Shown piece after piece: positions 34,901 to 46,008 of a DNA stretch of 64,000 nt. The notes under the pieces were generated by a model. It saw nothing but the letters and a program-made list of their open reading frames with translations, had not been told where the DNA came from and made no database searches. Positions within the stretch are counted from its first letter, which is position 1; the number at the start of each line of letters is the position of its first letter. The position numbers and the translations under genes were made by a program. The DNA is taken from contig JAHLEZ010000005.1 of assembly GCA_020726505.1 (NCBI GenBank), forward strand, positions 2,108,001-2,172,000, written 5' to 3'. This stretch comes from Leptodontidium sp. MPI-SDFR-AT-0119. Lineage: Eukaryota; Ascomycota; Leotiomycetes; Helotiales; Leptodontidiaceae.

Positions 34901-35350
34901 TCAGTGCTATCCTCCATGTACATTGGTCCTGCCTTTTGTGTTGTCGACCTCGACAACTATCAGCATAGCACTAGTTACTATCACGTACAAAGATACATAG
35001 TCTACTATACTAAGTATTAATAGCGCTCTCATTACGACCTCCGTAGGCGTTATTACAAGTACTATCATAACACTCCCACTAATAACCACGAAAACGATAT
35101 ATGTGTCAAATGTAGTTTAGAACCCATCACCGGTTCTGGGAGGGCCAACTACGATTGCAACGAGAGGTCCGAACGGAGACATTACCACGATAACGACCAT
35201 AAGACTATCGGCTTCTTCGACTTTAAATACTGGAATGATTTGGCTTATCAGTAGCATCCTTCCACCACCGGTCACCATAACGCAGCAACAAACAAGAAGT
35301 TCCGGGAGCCCTGTCATTTGGACGTACAGTCCTGGCCCGTACCCTACTGA
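31949..35350 (+). pseudogene. LysM/GH18 chitinase (class V, subgroup C type), heavily decayed
   Basis: Reading starts at the ATG at 31949 with a signal-peptide-like stretch (CFLPLFALLTFSIFSLSISA). Recognisable parts follow in order. The N-terminal domain (VYVGSQIDNLGFA, CGTDSLGSQILGI) is at 32480-32700. A LysM domain (CKFYTIKSGDYYVTIAAANT) is at 33060-33230, followed by a Cys-rich chitin-binding-type stretch. The GH18 catalytic motif DSVDFDWEYP lies near 34028-34060. The substrate-groove region (TVDWAIDLDADYG) is near 34770-34810, then a Ser/Thr-rich C-terminal region. Frequent TAG/TAA stops break the frame, many where Trp or Gln is expected, consistent with RIP. It ends abruptly at the ssr4 remnant. 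A functional paralogue elsewhere is likely (inference). Exon borders were not mapped. Confidence 0.75.
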
Positions 35351-37361
35351 TCCGTCCAAAGACCCATCCAAGGTATTGACAGTTGAGGTGTTAGCAGTCA
35401 GAGCAAGAGGAGAAGCGTTTAAGATCGGAGCCGAAGCTGTAGAGAGTTGGACTTGACCTAGTTCGGTGGAAGTAGATGGAGGCTGTGCATGAGCAGAGGC
35501 CGGGGGACATACACCACCAGGAGGAACGACGACCCATTCTCCACCAGCGGAATCATGCCCAGCGGTTTGTTCATCTGCATCACCCATGTTGACGTCGCGT
35601 TGAGTGGCCTCTTGTTGCGTGTTCGGAGGTGCAGCAAGTTGTGGGAATGGCATGTTCAAGTTGCTTAGAGTGCCAGCCGATAAATGCGCCTGGAGATGAG
35701 CCTCAGGTGTAGGGAAGCTACTTCCTGGTGTTGCGTTCGTCATGTTAGCGTCTCCGGCCAAGACTCCGTTGTGTTGAGAACCATTGTGAGAACCCGGAGG
35801 AGTGATCTGAGGGGTTGGCACGGTAGGAGCTGGTTGGGGAGAAGGGATGGCTGGAGCTTCTTCATAGCCGCCGTCTTGAATACGAATAAGTTCCTTGACT
35901 GCTGCCGCGTGACGACCGACAGAAGCTTCGACCTGAGCAATAATATCATCAACTTTTAGTACAATTCAGCTAACAACCTTTCTATCATCACTATCTTCAT
36001 CATTGATCTTACCCTCGAGACACCAGTATTCAGGCCCTGTATCAGTTAGATCATTGACCGCAAAGCGCAATTGCTTCTTAGAGCTACTAAGAAGGGCCAA
36101 TCTCTTCGCATGCTTGCTTCATCTTCTCGATATCCTTGTTTATCTGCGCAATACTATCATTAGCTCTCTTACGGAATTCTTTAGCCTTATCAGGATCCAA
36201 TCGACCAACATAGCTAAATTTAGCGACATTCTTTTCGTAGTCAAAGGGCGCAGTGCATCGAAGATTCCCTCGGTAAGAGTAGTAAGTTTGCTACGAACAT
36301 TAAGGCCAAGATTAGCGGGGATGATTTGATTGATGGAGTAAGGTGAAGACAAGATCTCCTTCATCCATTCGTGATTTTGTTTGTATCTGCTCATGCTTAG
36401 TTCGCGAGGCGTGGTGTGGTTAAAAATGTCTCTACGCGAGGTGTCTTCTTCATCATCAACATCGAGAACTGCCACAGCGCTGCCCGCAGCTGCTTGATTG
36501 GCATTGGCAGTGGCAGTGGTTCGCGCTCGCTTTGCGGGAGGGCCAGCGGTTGGATGTTGAGTTTGGTATGCCATGGTGCGGAATTCGCGGCTGAGGGACG
36601 TTTGTGCCGTACATTGGGGGACCTCGAGGTGGACCTTTGGGGAATGAGATTTGTGGCTAATTGGCGCGATCGTGGAGTATGAAGTCTTTCTGAACGATTT
36701 GGTCTTGGGAGTGGAGCTAGGAGCGCGTGTTTATAGTATGTTAGATGCGCATGTCAATCGGGATGACGTTGGATGGAACGTGTTCGTGGGGATCGGACTG
36801 TGCGTAGTAAATTATCCAGAGCGAAGGGTCTGGAGATTGACCGGTGGAATTCGGGAATTTGGAAGGGAGGAGACGATATCGACGACGAGCGTGAGTTGCA
36901 GGAGGTTCGCCCGGAGCGTAGCCGGTCTTCTGTTGGTACATTTCAAGAGTCAACAAATGGTCAATAAAAGCTCCATTCAATGCAAAGGCCTCAAAAACTT
37001 ACATAGCCACCAGGAATTTTGACTTGAAAAGCAGTCTCCTGAGGCGCCCAAACATATCCATTGCTAGGGTAGTCTGACCCAAGAGACATCGATTGCTAAA
37101 CAAGAAGAATTGTGTTATTAACAAGTCGGTCGAGGTATGTCCATTAAAAAGGGGCTTGATCCCGTGCAATCTTAGGAGCGCCGAGTAGCCATTCTGCTAC
37201 TTCATCTAGATGGAGAGTCTGAAGGGTTGGGAAACGGTATGTTGAAAGGAGATGCACATGTGGTTGCTGTTGATTCAAGGCCAGCTCTGGACTCTCGGGA
37301 AGGGCCGAGGAGTTCGCAGGCTTACCAGCTCGCACTGGATCCCCTGGTTAGGGTCCTTCAT
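35350..37361 (-). pseudogene. ssr4: Decayed copy of ssr4 (SWI/SNF and RSC complex subunit)
   Basis: Start ATG at 37361 (MKDPNQGIQCEL), then an intron ending at CAACAG. Next come HVHLLSTYRFPTLQTL, AEWLLGAPKIARDQA, GYVWAPQETAFQ, and after another intron TGYAPGEPPATHARRRYRLLP. These match the N-terminal domain of Ssr4 (the former DUF1750). Further blocks are PAKRARTT, SRYKQNHEWMKEILSSPYS, VGRLDPDKAKEFRKRA, KVDDIIAQVEASVGRHA and a Pro/Ser/Gln-rich tail with GGEWVVVPPGG. Stops (TAA and TAG where Gln or Trp is expected, near 37107-37174) and frame changes (near 36575 and 36100) make it non-functional. Introns are retained, so it arose by DNA duplication, not retroposition. Ssr4 is a chromatin-remodelling subunit, so an intact copy is expected elsewhere. 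Confidence 0.8.
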
Positions 37362-37439
37362 ATCTAGTTGTACGGAAAGAAGAGGATATTATGGTGCGGA
37401 TTGTGAGAGAGTGACGGCTAGTTTTCGAGGTACAGTTAG

Positions 37440-38130
37440 TTGTGTAATCAGCGTCTTTTGGTGCGCACCCTACTAAAATAGAATAAACTTTAATAAATCT
37501 AATTTAATTTCCAAGATACTTTTGGTATATATAACACTTGTGAATATACTAATTAGCTTAAGTTAAAGCTATTCTTACTTACTTTGATTATGCCTCTTAA
37601 AACCACTACTTAAAAGGCTACCGTTAAAGCCAATTGCTACTTGGTCTTAGAAAGATAAAGTAATATATAAAAGGACGCTGCAAAGTGTTCTCTTTATTAA
37701 AGAAAACGCCAAATAAGTCGAAAAAGCCGAAGGGACTTATTATATTAAAGAAGAAATAATATAAGAAAAAGAAGAGTTCGAAATAAAGGTTTTCCTATTA
37801 TATAAAGTATCGTTAATTGTTTACCTTAACGACGTCGACTTCTTTAATTATACGTATTGTTACGGACGCTCCTGGGCGACCACTAGGTCCCAAGAGGAGG
37901 TGTTCCAGGAGCTAGCGTAATCTTAAAAACCGGATGATTTCTAGGAGTACGGCTCTTAGGAGTTATTAGGCTCCCAGAACCAACCTATATTTAGTATAAT
38001 TATTTATAGCTTTATAATAATATTATTTATAAAATCTTTAGTTCTTATCCCGTTCTTAGCAACGACCTCGTTACGTTCGTTGTAGCATCATATAAACGAA
38101 CTACGGTTAGACCTTAAAACGAGCGTTAGT
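37440..38130. other. AT-rich, stop-rich sequence, possible retroelement relic
   Basis: Very AT-rich with stops in every frame. A stretch from 37857 starting TGTTACGGACGCTCC could be an LTR end, but I found no second copy or coding domain to support it. Confidence 0.3.
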
Positions 38131-39113
38131 TAAAGACCTCTAAAACGGGGTCGTTCAAATGGCCGTAAACTATTGATACATTGCCTCTGAGAGAAAACAA
38201 AACAACCCCCTCCCTCACCTCCTCCTCACCTTGCAGCTTGCCGATCTCATCTTGATGTGAGCATACTCCTCCCATCTCTAGAGGGTGAGGTATGCGTAGA
38301 CAAATAAATACCCACCACTTCCCTCCACTATTTCTCTCCACTCCTTCCTTCCTTCCCTGCTTCTGCTTTATAAATTCATCCTACCCCTATTCAATTCCCC
38401 TAACTTCCCATTCACCTACCAACTGCAGACCCCCCCCCCCCCCCCCCCCCCCAACGAAACAACAAGGCGAAGTTGAAGGGAAACAGAGAAATTAAAAGAA
38501 AAAGCGAATGTGAGAGACGAAAGTGATTTCCACTAACCAAACCTCCATTCTGTTTACAGGTATTATGCATCTAATCTAATCTCTTCTATATACACCACCA
38601 ATTCACCTAAAATACAGATCTAAACACATCTACATCCACGTCAACTCATCAACCCCTCGTCAAATAATACAAAATCGCCTCACCCTACATCATCCCATCC
38701 ATCCCAAACCGTCCCCGCTCTCAATCACTCTCCACTCTCCATTTGAGTGCAGCTGAGCCGCAAGGGATGCATTCCCATCCCCAGTCCCGGACTATGCCAT
38801 CAGAAGGATGGATCACCAATCTCCAAAGTCATATTCCCCTCGCATTTTCTTCCCTTCTCCCTCTTCTTCCCTTCTCCCTCTTCTTCCTTCCTCTTCCACC
38901 ATGGTGCAGGCGAGTTGATAGGATTTTCGGGGTCAATCGTTCCAAGGCCCTCACGGCAGCTTAACTGCAGTCCGCAATCCACCAGCCACCAAGGGAGGAG
39001 TACTGTATTATTACCCTGGCCGAAACCGATCCCACCCCATCCAACGCCATCCAGACCAATTTCCTCTCTTCTCATTCCCGAGAGCAAGATAATTCCCAAC
39101 CGGCGAACTCACT
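38131..39113. other. C/T-rich intergenic region with a 23-bp poly-C tract
   Basis: About 1 kb of pyrimidine-rich sequence downstream of the holo-ACP synthase gene (3' side). It includes a C23 run at 38430-38452. Proline-rich open stretches here are low-complexity artefacts. Confidence 0.45.
38430..38452. repeat. 23-bp poly-C tract
   Basis: An uninterrupted run of C in non-coding sequence, the longest homopolymer in the window. Confidence 0.9.
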
Positions 39114-40337
39114 TCACTCATCAACAGCCAAACAAACAGCCGTAGCATAATCCCCATCATGGCTGATACTAATCCTGACCTCCTTTCCACGTACTTCCTC
39201 TCCATCAATTCCCCTCTCCCCTTCCCCTCCCTCATCGCCTTTCCCAACTCCTGCCTGCCCATCAACCCCATCTCCTCCCAACCCCGACCCCGACCCAGAA
39301 GCCAATCGACTCCTAGTCCTCCTCTCGGACTCATCCATCACAATCGCCACAGGCGCCACACTCCCCTCCACACCTGGCTGCGGTTCCGGTTTCAGGATGA
39401 GGATAGAGTGGTAGGAAAGGCGCCGGGAGTGGTGCGCTTTCATGGTTGCTTCTTTGGCTGCGAATCTGTGTTTCGGCAATGTTAATATCAGCCCTCTACT
39501 CTCTGCTCTAACCTTCTCTGCTCTGCTCTGCTGTACTCTCTCCATGTGAAGGAACCAAAGAAATGAAAACCAAAGCAAAACTAAAACCGAGTACGAAACA
39601 GGAAATGCAGAATGAAAGATGGGATATGTAAGGGAGTGAGAAAAGGGAAGAGGAAGAGGAAGAGAGAGAGAGAAAAATGGAAATACAACATACCTCCCAG
39701 CCAAAAACTGCGCCGCTTTCTGTAACGCCAGATCAGCGATTCCCATCTCTTTATCCAGCTCCGCCAAGCTCGTGTTGATATCCACTTCCTCCTTGACACT
39801 CTTACTCCCGTTCCCGTTCCCGTTCTCGTCCTTAACTATCTCACTCTCACTCGTAAGAGGACTCTTCCCAGCTGCCTCTCCAATCCCAGCACCACTCTTT
39901 CCGCCAAATTTCCCTATATGATCAGAACCTCCCTTGTCATCCGAAGGGGTATGATTCGAAGGGGTATGGCTCGTCTTCATCCTATCCGCCAAACGATCTG
40001 GTGTATCCATTCCGGATTCATTCACAGCTCGTCCATCTCCCCCACCATCAACCCCCTTCCTCCCCTCCCTACCATCCATCTTCATCCTCCAAAACCCCCT
40101 CTCCCTCTCCACTTCCCTCCTCCCCACCTCCACCCTCCTCTCCCTCACCTTCCGCCACTCAAAAAGCACCTTCCCCACTCCGCTCTGCTCCCTCTCCTCA
40201 ACCCTCAACACGCGCCGTATGAAAGCATGCCCGTGCCGCCCGCGCAAGAGGGACAGGATCCGCGGGATGTTGCAGATGTCTGTGCCGATTCTGTGCGGGG
40301 TGGGGAAGGGTTTGAATGCTGGGAGGTGGGGGGGCAT
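39114..40337 (-). CDS. ppt2: Holo-[acyl-carrier-protein] synthase (PPTase), mitochondrial Ppt2 type
   Basis: Two exons, 39694-40337 and 39114-39465, with a 228-bp intron at 39466-39693. The product is 331 residues. The N-terminal IGTDICNIPRI motif (about residues 17-27) supplies a metal-binding Asp. FAAKEATMKA, just after the exon junction near residue 218, is the K-E-A-x-x-K-A signature. VRISISHDGDYATAVC near the C-terminus completes the AcpS fold. The enzyme transfers 4'-phosphopantetheine from CoA to the mitochondrial acyl carrier protein. It is longer than bacterial AcpS because of a low-complexity Gly/Ser/Glu/Lys insert between the motifs, as in other filamentous fungi. The start ATG at 40337 is 18 codons before the motif. 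Intact. Confidence 0.85.
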   Translation of the reverse strand: MPPHLPAFKPFPTPHRIGTDICNIPRILSLLRGRHGHAFIRRVLRVEEREQSGVGKVLFEWRKVRERRVEVGRREVERERGFWRMKMDGREGRKGVDGGGDGRAVNESGMDTPDRLADRMKTSHTPSNHTPSDDKGGSDHIGKFGGKSGAGIGEAAGKSPLTSESEIVKDENGNGNGSKSVKEEVDINTSLAELDKEMGIADLALQKAAQFLAGRYVVFPFFSLSLPLPLPFSHSLTYPIFHSAFPVSYSVLVLLWFSFLWFLHMERVQQSRAEKVRAESRGLILTLPKHRFAAKEATMKAHHSRRLSYHSILILKPEPQPGVEGSVAPVAIVMDESERRTRSRLASGSGSGLGGDGVDGQAGVGKGDEGGEGERGIDGEEVRGKEVRISISHDGDYATAVCLAVDE

Positions 40338-41198
40338 GGTTTTGTTGTTTGTTTGTCGGATTTTTTTTCTTATTTATGTTCGAGAGGAGAGGATGAGCGG
40401 TAGGTTGAAACGTTGTGGTGTTGCGACTGCTGGCGGACGAGGTGGGTAGGTGGGTGGATGATTTACGAGTTGCGCAAACGCTGGAAGGTCGTGCACATTT
40501 TCGTAGATCTCTATCGATGCATACTTTGCGCGAAGTAGGTATTGGATTCTTCTCCTTGTCCTCTCTTCCTACTCGAGGAGGTCCAGTGAGAAAATGTCGT
40601 GATCGAAGTCTGTAATGTTGGCGAATGGTGGAGAGAAGAAAGGTAATGAAGCTTGAGCTCAGTGAGGTCGTAAAAAGTTTCGGGAGCCTGAGCTTGAGCA
40701 TGAGCTTGGGCCGAGGACTCGGGCTTACAAGGCAGGGGTTGCGGGAACGCTAAATTTGATTGGAAATGTGGGTATTTTCAGGGGAGCACATCAAAAGCAA
40801 CCTTCTCTGTAAACTTAATTTACCAACCACATCACTTGCTTCACTTCTGAATTGGTGGCGTTGAAATGAATTGGAATAAAGTGATTATTCCATGTTGCAA
40901 ATTCCGGATCAATTCCATTCAGCTACAATGCAACGCCATGCCAAAGCACAAACAAAGCTCAAAGTGGAGAGACTACCATCATCCATCGTCCATCGTCAAC
41001 ATGTCGCAAAAAATCATCAGAAAAGCAAGCCAACCCAGCCAGTCCTGGGATGCCATAAAGCAAAGGTATCAGGATCCATAACCATTAAAAGCAATCTGCA
41101 AGTTCGAATTCGCCTTCAATGCATTGCTTCCCTCACTATATCCTCCACCATATTGTCCACAACATCGCCCCCCCACCCTTGTATTCGGCCTCAACAAT
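40338..41198. other. Intergenic region
   Basis: The 5' flank of the holo-ACP synthase gene and the 3' flank of the DUF1774 gene. No further gene seen. Confidence 0.4.
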
Positions 41199-42379
41199 CT
41201 AGTTGTCGTCCAAAAGCGGAGCTCTCTCTTGATCAGCAGAAACAACAGATTGATCTCTGCGAAAACTGATTTCCTTGCCAAAGATACCTGGGATGGCGAT
41301 GAGCAGCGTGGCTACGAAGAGGGTTGCCATAATTGTGAATGCGAAGATCCATTGGAAAGCGATAGTCTTGGTGAAGAATTGACCAACACCGAGAGCAGCG
41401 GTCAAGTAGCTGAGAGCGAAACCCATGGTGTAGTCCTAATTGTGTCAGTATTTTTCCTTGCATATCTTTGAGAGGCAGTACCTTGAAAATGATCAAGAAG
41501 AACAATCCATAGACCAAGATACCCCAAATCGCAACATTAGCCAGAATACGAGCGGGCAAGGTATGGGCATTAACAGCAATAGCACCATTCCAGTACAATG
41601 CAATGAATGTCCAAGCCAATGGTCCAGAGACAGCTGGGACATGGATTGCTCGAGCGTAGGTATTGTGGCGGAAGTAGAGGGCAGAGAGGTTGAAGAAGTT
41701 TACGACTAGGATGAATTCAGACCAGAAGAAGTGTCCACGGACGAAGAGCATGATCCAGCCGAATTGAAGAAGGTTGTTGAAGATGAAATGACTTCCAACA
41801 CTAGCAGCAGCTTGAACATGATCGCCATTCTTGGAGAAGAGGTGCCACATGTAAGCGATTTGGGAGAGGAAGAGAGCGAGCCTGGGATGTGAGTTAATTT
41901 TTTGGAGGGGAAGCATGGAATGGCAGAGTACTGAGAATCCACTTACCAGTACAACGAACCCATCAAAGCGTTCAAAGCGAATGGAGTAGGGAAAGCCTTA
42001 TTCTGACCCCAAATGGTATTTCTCCAATGCTTCTTATCATCGTTGGGGTGGGCGAAGGTATAGTTGACACTGGTGATGACAACCAGGAGGTAGGTGAGGA
42101 TGGTCAAGACCTTGTAAGTCCAGATGGCTTGAACATTGTGGGATTCGCGTCTTGCGAAGGGGTTTGCTGGGAGATATTAGCGGGGAGGGGAGAGCAGAAG
42201 GAACGAGAGGTTGAATAGTGAGGGGATGCTGGAATTGGTACTGGAATTGGTGTAGGTGTTGGTTTTGGGGTTGGTTCGGGTGTCGGAATTGTAGAGGTTT
42301 GAATGGAAGGACAGGAGGGAGAGGAGAGATGGAATGTGTAGATGTGCTTAGTGAACGTACCTTGAGAGAAGCCAGCCAT
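41199..42379 (-). CDS. DUF1774 family membrane protein
   Basis: Four exons, 42361-42379, 41947-42166, 41482-41881 and 41199-41435, join in phase to 291 residues. The first exon is only 19 bp (MAGFSQ plus one base). Introns are 194, 65 and 46 bp. The product opens NPFARRESHNVQAIWTYK and has about seven membrane segments, including WIMLFVRGHFFWSEFILVVNFFN and IFAFTIMATLFVATLLIAIPG. The C-terminal tail is polar (ERAPLLDDN). This is the layout of the fungal DUF1774 family; function unknown. Intact. Confidence 0.8.
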
Positions 42380-44051
42380 GTTGCTTGATTGTTGGTGGGT
42401 GAAGAGTTGAGGTTGGAGATGCTGGCTTGTTCTGGACAGACGAGGCCGTGGGAGATATGGGACCTTGATAGGTGCTTATTTCAAGGAATCGATCTATCAC
42501 GAAAACAAGGTCAGGAAGAAGGAAGAAAGTCCCAGATGGAGAGGGGGGAGAGGAGAGAATGAGGATGAGGATGTAGTGACAAGGAAGGAATGATCGTTAC
42601 TCACGACGACGTCACAGAGTCACTTCACTTCACTTCACCACTGGAATGTTTCACTTGAAGTGAATGGGTGGGTGAGTGTCAAATGTCAGATGTCATGTAC
42701 AAGTACAAAACACCAGAGGTGAAGAAGACAAGAGAAGGAAAAAAGAAAGAAGAGAGAAGGAGAAAAAGGAAGGAGGGGAATGAATATTAATTAGCTTGGT
42801 TTAAACGAAGCTATCAAATCTCGATTCTCCGATTCCGATCGATCAGGCAATACAGGCAGAACAGAACGAACGCAACGAACGCACTTTCCATTCCGGAGCT
42901 GTTCTCCAGCTTTGCTTGATCTGAAGGTGCTTGCTTGTCTTGTCTCTGACGTACTAAGCTAAGCTCAAGCTGTGTCTCGTCTCTCATTGGCTGCAACGCA
43001 GGGCCCAGCCAACACGCACACAAGAAGATCCTTCCCTGCCATCCTATCATTTACCCACTCGCCCACCCACCTGAATCAAGTAACACGGCATTTTCTTACA
43101 AGTGAGGTGGCTGCATGAAAGCAAGCAACTAACTGGGGAGACGCGTTCGAGGGACTGTGGCGTTCCAAAAGAGGGAGGGGTTTTACGTTACTGCAGATTG
43201 TCGCCTGGCTGGGTTATAAGTGCGGGGAAAGGGTCGGGTCATATGAGCTGTGGTGCGATGCGATGAGGACCTTCCTACTTTCCATGGATTCGCTAGGTTT
43301 TCAATTAGAAAAGTGAGTGCTGTATGATTGGAGTGATTCGATATTTTATTACTGGGCGCTGGAGTTTTCTATTCAGGCTCTTATTAATGGGATTTAGCTA
43401 AAGTAGCTGGTTGGCTCCTCGTTATTGGTGGGATGGATGCTGGAATACCTAGGTAATGTGTTGGTGGAGTTTGATTGACAGCGTTCTTGCCCCTTGGATA
43501 CTTATGGTCACACGGCATAAGATTGACTTGTGTACAAAACTGTACGAAGCAGGTAGGTTGGACGGGACACTTGTCAGATATACAGTAGCTGGGAGTCTGG
43601 GACCGAGCAAAAGACGGCGTGCTGTCAGTCAAGGCAAGCTGCTTTAGATTAGACTAAACAGTTGGATGGATGCTTCCAACCATCAACCATTGTAGTCCAG
43701 TTAAAAATCCACCTGGAGCGTTTAGTCCGGACACTCCTGTGTTGTCTCAGCTGTGAGAGTTGCATATGATATGTGAAGATCTTGAGCCGAAGTCTCACAT
43801 ATGATCCAGATTTCCATGTTCGGTATTACCAGGAAGACATACTCAGCTTCTGCATTGCCGATCTCTCTGGGCGTTCATGCAGAGGACGAGACGACGGAAA
43901 TACACAGGTTCACAGAAATCGGCAGTCATACTTTAAACAGAGCGACGTCATGGTCTCCGTTTCAGCTTCAGCCACAACTCACCAGCCACACAATCCCCTG
44001 CTCTAGCTTGATAACCCCGACTGCTCCGCAAATATACAGAAACAGTTACAA
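42380..44051. other. Intergenic region without a recognisable gene
   Basis: About 1.7 kb. A purine-rich stretch at 42500-42790 lies upstream of the DUF1774 gene. Short ORFs at 43384-43650 and 43773-44061 have no family resemblance. Confidence 0.35.
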
Positions 44052-44052
44052 A

Positions 44053-45430
44053 CTAAGATAATCTAGTCTTCTCTTCCAGAAAGGTTTCCGCTTTAGCATG
44101 TAAAATGCTTTCTTTAGCTATCTGTTTGGCTTGATACTTGATCAATACGTTGCAGTCACTTTTAGGAGAGTAACGCTTTTCTTTTTCAGCCATCCCATCC
44201 ATCAGAATCCCATTCCATTCCAACCCAAATCCCATCCTCTCAACCAAGTATCCTCGCCCCCATTCCTCAGCCATTTCCCCACCAAGCTCACCATCTCCTC
44301 GAACCACTCCTAGGAACCTCTTCGCCGGTGTTTCCAGGACACGAAACGCATTCAATCTTCCACCTTTCAACTTCAGCTTCTCGCGCCGCCGTTCCCACGA
44401 AATCTGCTCCTTCTTGGGAGGTAATTCGATCTCACCAGCCCCATGGCAGTGCTATGTATGTATGCTTGGAGCTTCCCACGCTTTCCAGGTCAGCGCTTCG
44501 CATACCATACCATACCATACCAACGTACACCAACCCATGCATTGTCAATACCGAAAGTATGCTGAAAAGAATCCCCTGATTCGATATTCATCGTCGTCTG
44601 CTTGCGCGCCCGCGAGTCCTCGCAGAAACGGAAACGAGTAGTGATATCCCGTAATTAGCGAAAATCACCGTTTCCATATCCTCAAGGCCCGTCCCGTCCT
44701 CAAACGTAATATTCCCATTATCGCCGAACCTCGCAGTCAGTAGCAGGACTTTGATTCCGTCTCTTGCGAAAACATTCCTGAAATGACGGGAGGACTTCTA
44801 GCGTAATATCGATTGCGGATTCGCGACTCCCTACGAGATGTACTTTCTTCCCCTCCCCCCCCCCCCCCCCCCCCCCGAACTCTTCTGCGCCGCGGTAGGA
44901 TAGAGAGTGCAATCTTTCAACCCCCTTCCAGTCTTGGAGGCCGGAGATGCTCGGCACGCGAGGGACGTTGTTGTGACCTGGACCTGTTGCGGTCTCCCTG
45001 GTCCAGGATACTTTCACCTCGCCATCGGTACAGCAGAGTCTGGCGGTGGCGTGGTTGAGACAATGAGTAAATCGTATTTTCCGTGTTCTGTTTTTGTGAC
45101 TTTTTCAATGGAGGTATTGAAGCGGATTTGCTTCAAGTGAGGAGTTGCTTTTCTGTTCATGTGGGAAACCACCTCGAGCTGCGGGACGAATACGTCAGAA
45201 GCGAGGAACTGGGCGGGAAATGGGTCGTTGAATGTTTGCATCATGGCTCCAGGGATGTTGGTTTTGATGGTTGGGTATAGAGCAGATGATGTGAATCGTG
45301 TAGGTACCGAAGTATTAGTTGAAGCAAGCTCTAGTGATTCAACAAAGATGTCGAGCGCCTGGAGATTCGTTGGTGATGAGAAATCTACTCTTTGGGGAGG
45401 ATCATGATTGCTGGTTGCTATAAGCTCGTT
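44053..45430 (-). pseudogene. Flavin-containing monooxygenase pseudogene
   Basis: Read on the minus strand, the order fits a fungal FMO. It starts with ALYPTIKTNIPGAMMQTFND and HLKQIRFNTSIEKV, then GHNNVPRVPSISGLQDWKG, HSLSYR, and KKVHLVGSRESAIDI, which is the degenerate NADP-binding region. DNGNITFEDG and RFLGVV follow. The N-terminal FAD-binding GxGxxG is absent, so the 5' end is lost. At least two frameshifts occur, near 45014 and near 44660, where the conserved ATGY segment changes frame. A 22-bp G run (minus strand) adds a string of glycines just before the NADP-binding region. It is not expected to work. Ancestral function would be N- or S-oxidation or Baeyer-Villiger-type chemistry. 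Confidence 0.7.
44855..44876. repeat. 22-bp poly-C tract
   Basis: An uninterrupted run of C on the plus strand inside the FMO pseudogene, where it encodes glycines on the minus strand. Such runs are prone to slippage and to assembly error. Confidence 0.9.
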
Positions 45431-46008
45431 CTAAGCTTACTGAGAAAACATCTTAAAAGAAGTGTAGCGAATCGCTAAGATAGCCGACCTTCCGATCTTC
45501 GTATCAAGCGTAGAACTTCAAGTTGAGCAAGCTGATAAGAGGAATTTATGGAAATATTTAAGGAGCATTCGGAGATACTGGAGAAGTCCAAATAGAGGAC
45601 AGTGGAGGTCCTGGAAAACGCGATGGCCGTGGCTTTCTTTGATTCTCTTCGTCGCAAGTCTTGGATACAGAAGCTCGTGGAAAGCAGTCGCGACAAAGCT
45701 CAAATAGCTTCTGACTGATATCGAGAGGCGATGACTCGGAACATGGCTTACCAGATACCTTTGGCACGACTGGATCTCTCGAAGAGCGTCAACTCAAAGC
45801 CCCCGACCTTCTTGAAAAGCCTGCAAAGCACCCAACCCGGAAATACCGCCTCTATGGATAGAAGGAAAGGGGACTGTTTATACAACGACCAACGATATCA
45901 TACCAATTCATTTACTCCATCTCGCCAAGCATAGATTTCATAACTACCTTTTTCCTTCTCTCTACAGACTCGCTTTTTGCAAACCTCGCCCGGTAGCACA
46001 GCCGAAAC
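45431..46008. other. Intergenic, no clear gene
   Basis: About 580 bp with overlapping short ORFs on the minus strand (45475-45767) in competing frames. None resembles a known family. Confidence 0.35.

Noticed and set aside
37857..37925. TGTTACGG... stretch as the start of an LTR retrotransposon
   Set aside because: No second LTR, primer-binding site or pol/gag domain could be found nearby.
38743..39485. Proline/serine-rich plus-strand ORFs near the holo-ACP synthase gene
   Set aside because: Low-complexity pyrimidine-rich sequence, partly antisense to the real coding exons.
39918..40449. Plus-strand ORFs across the first exon of the holo-ACP synthase gene
   Set aside because: Antisense shadows; conserved PPTase motifs are on the minus strand.
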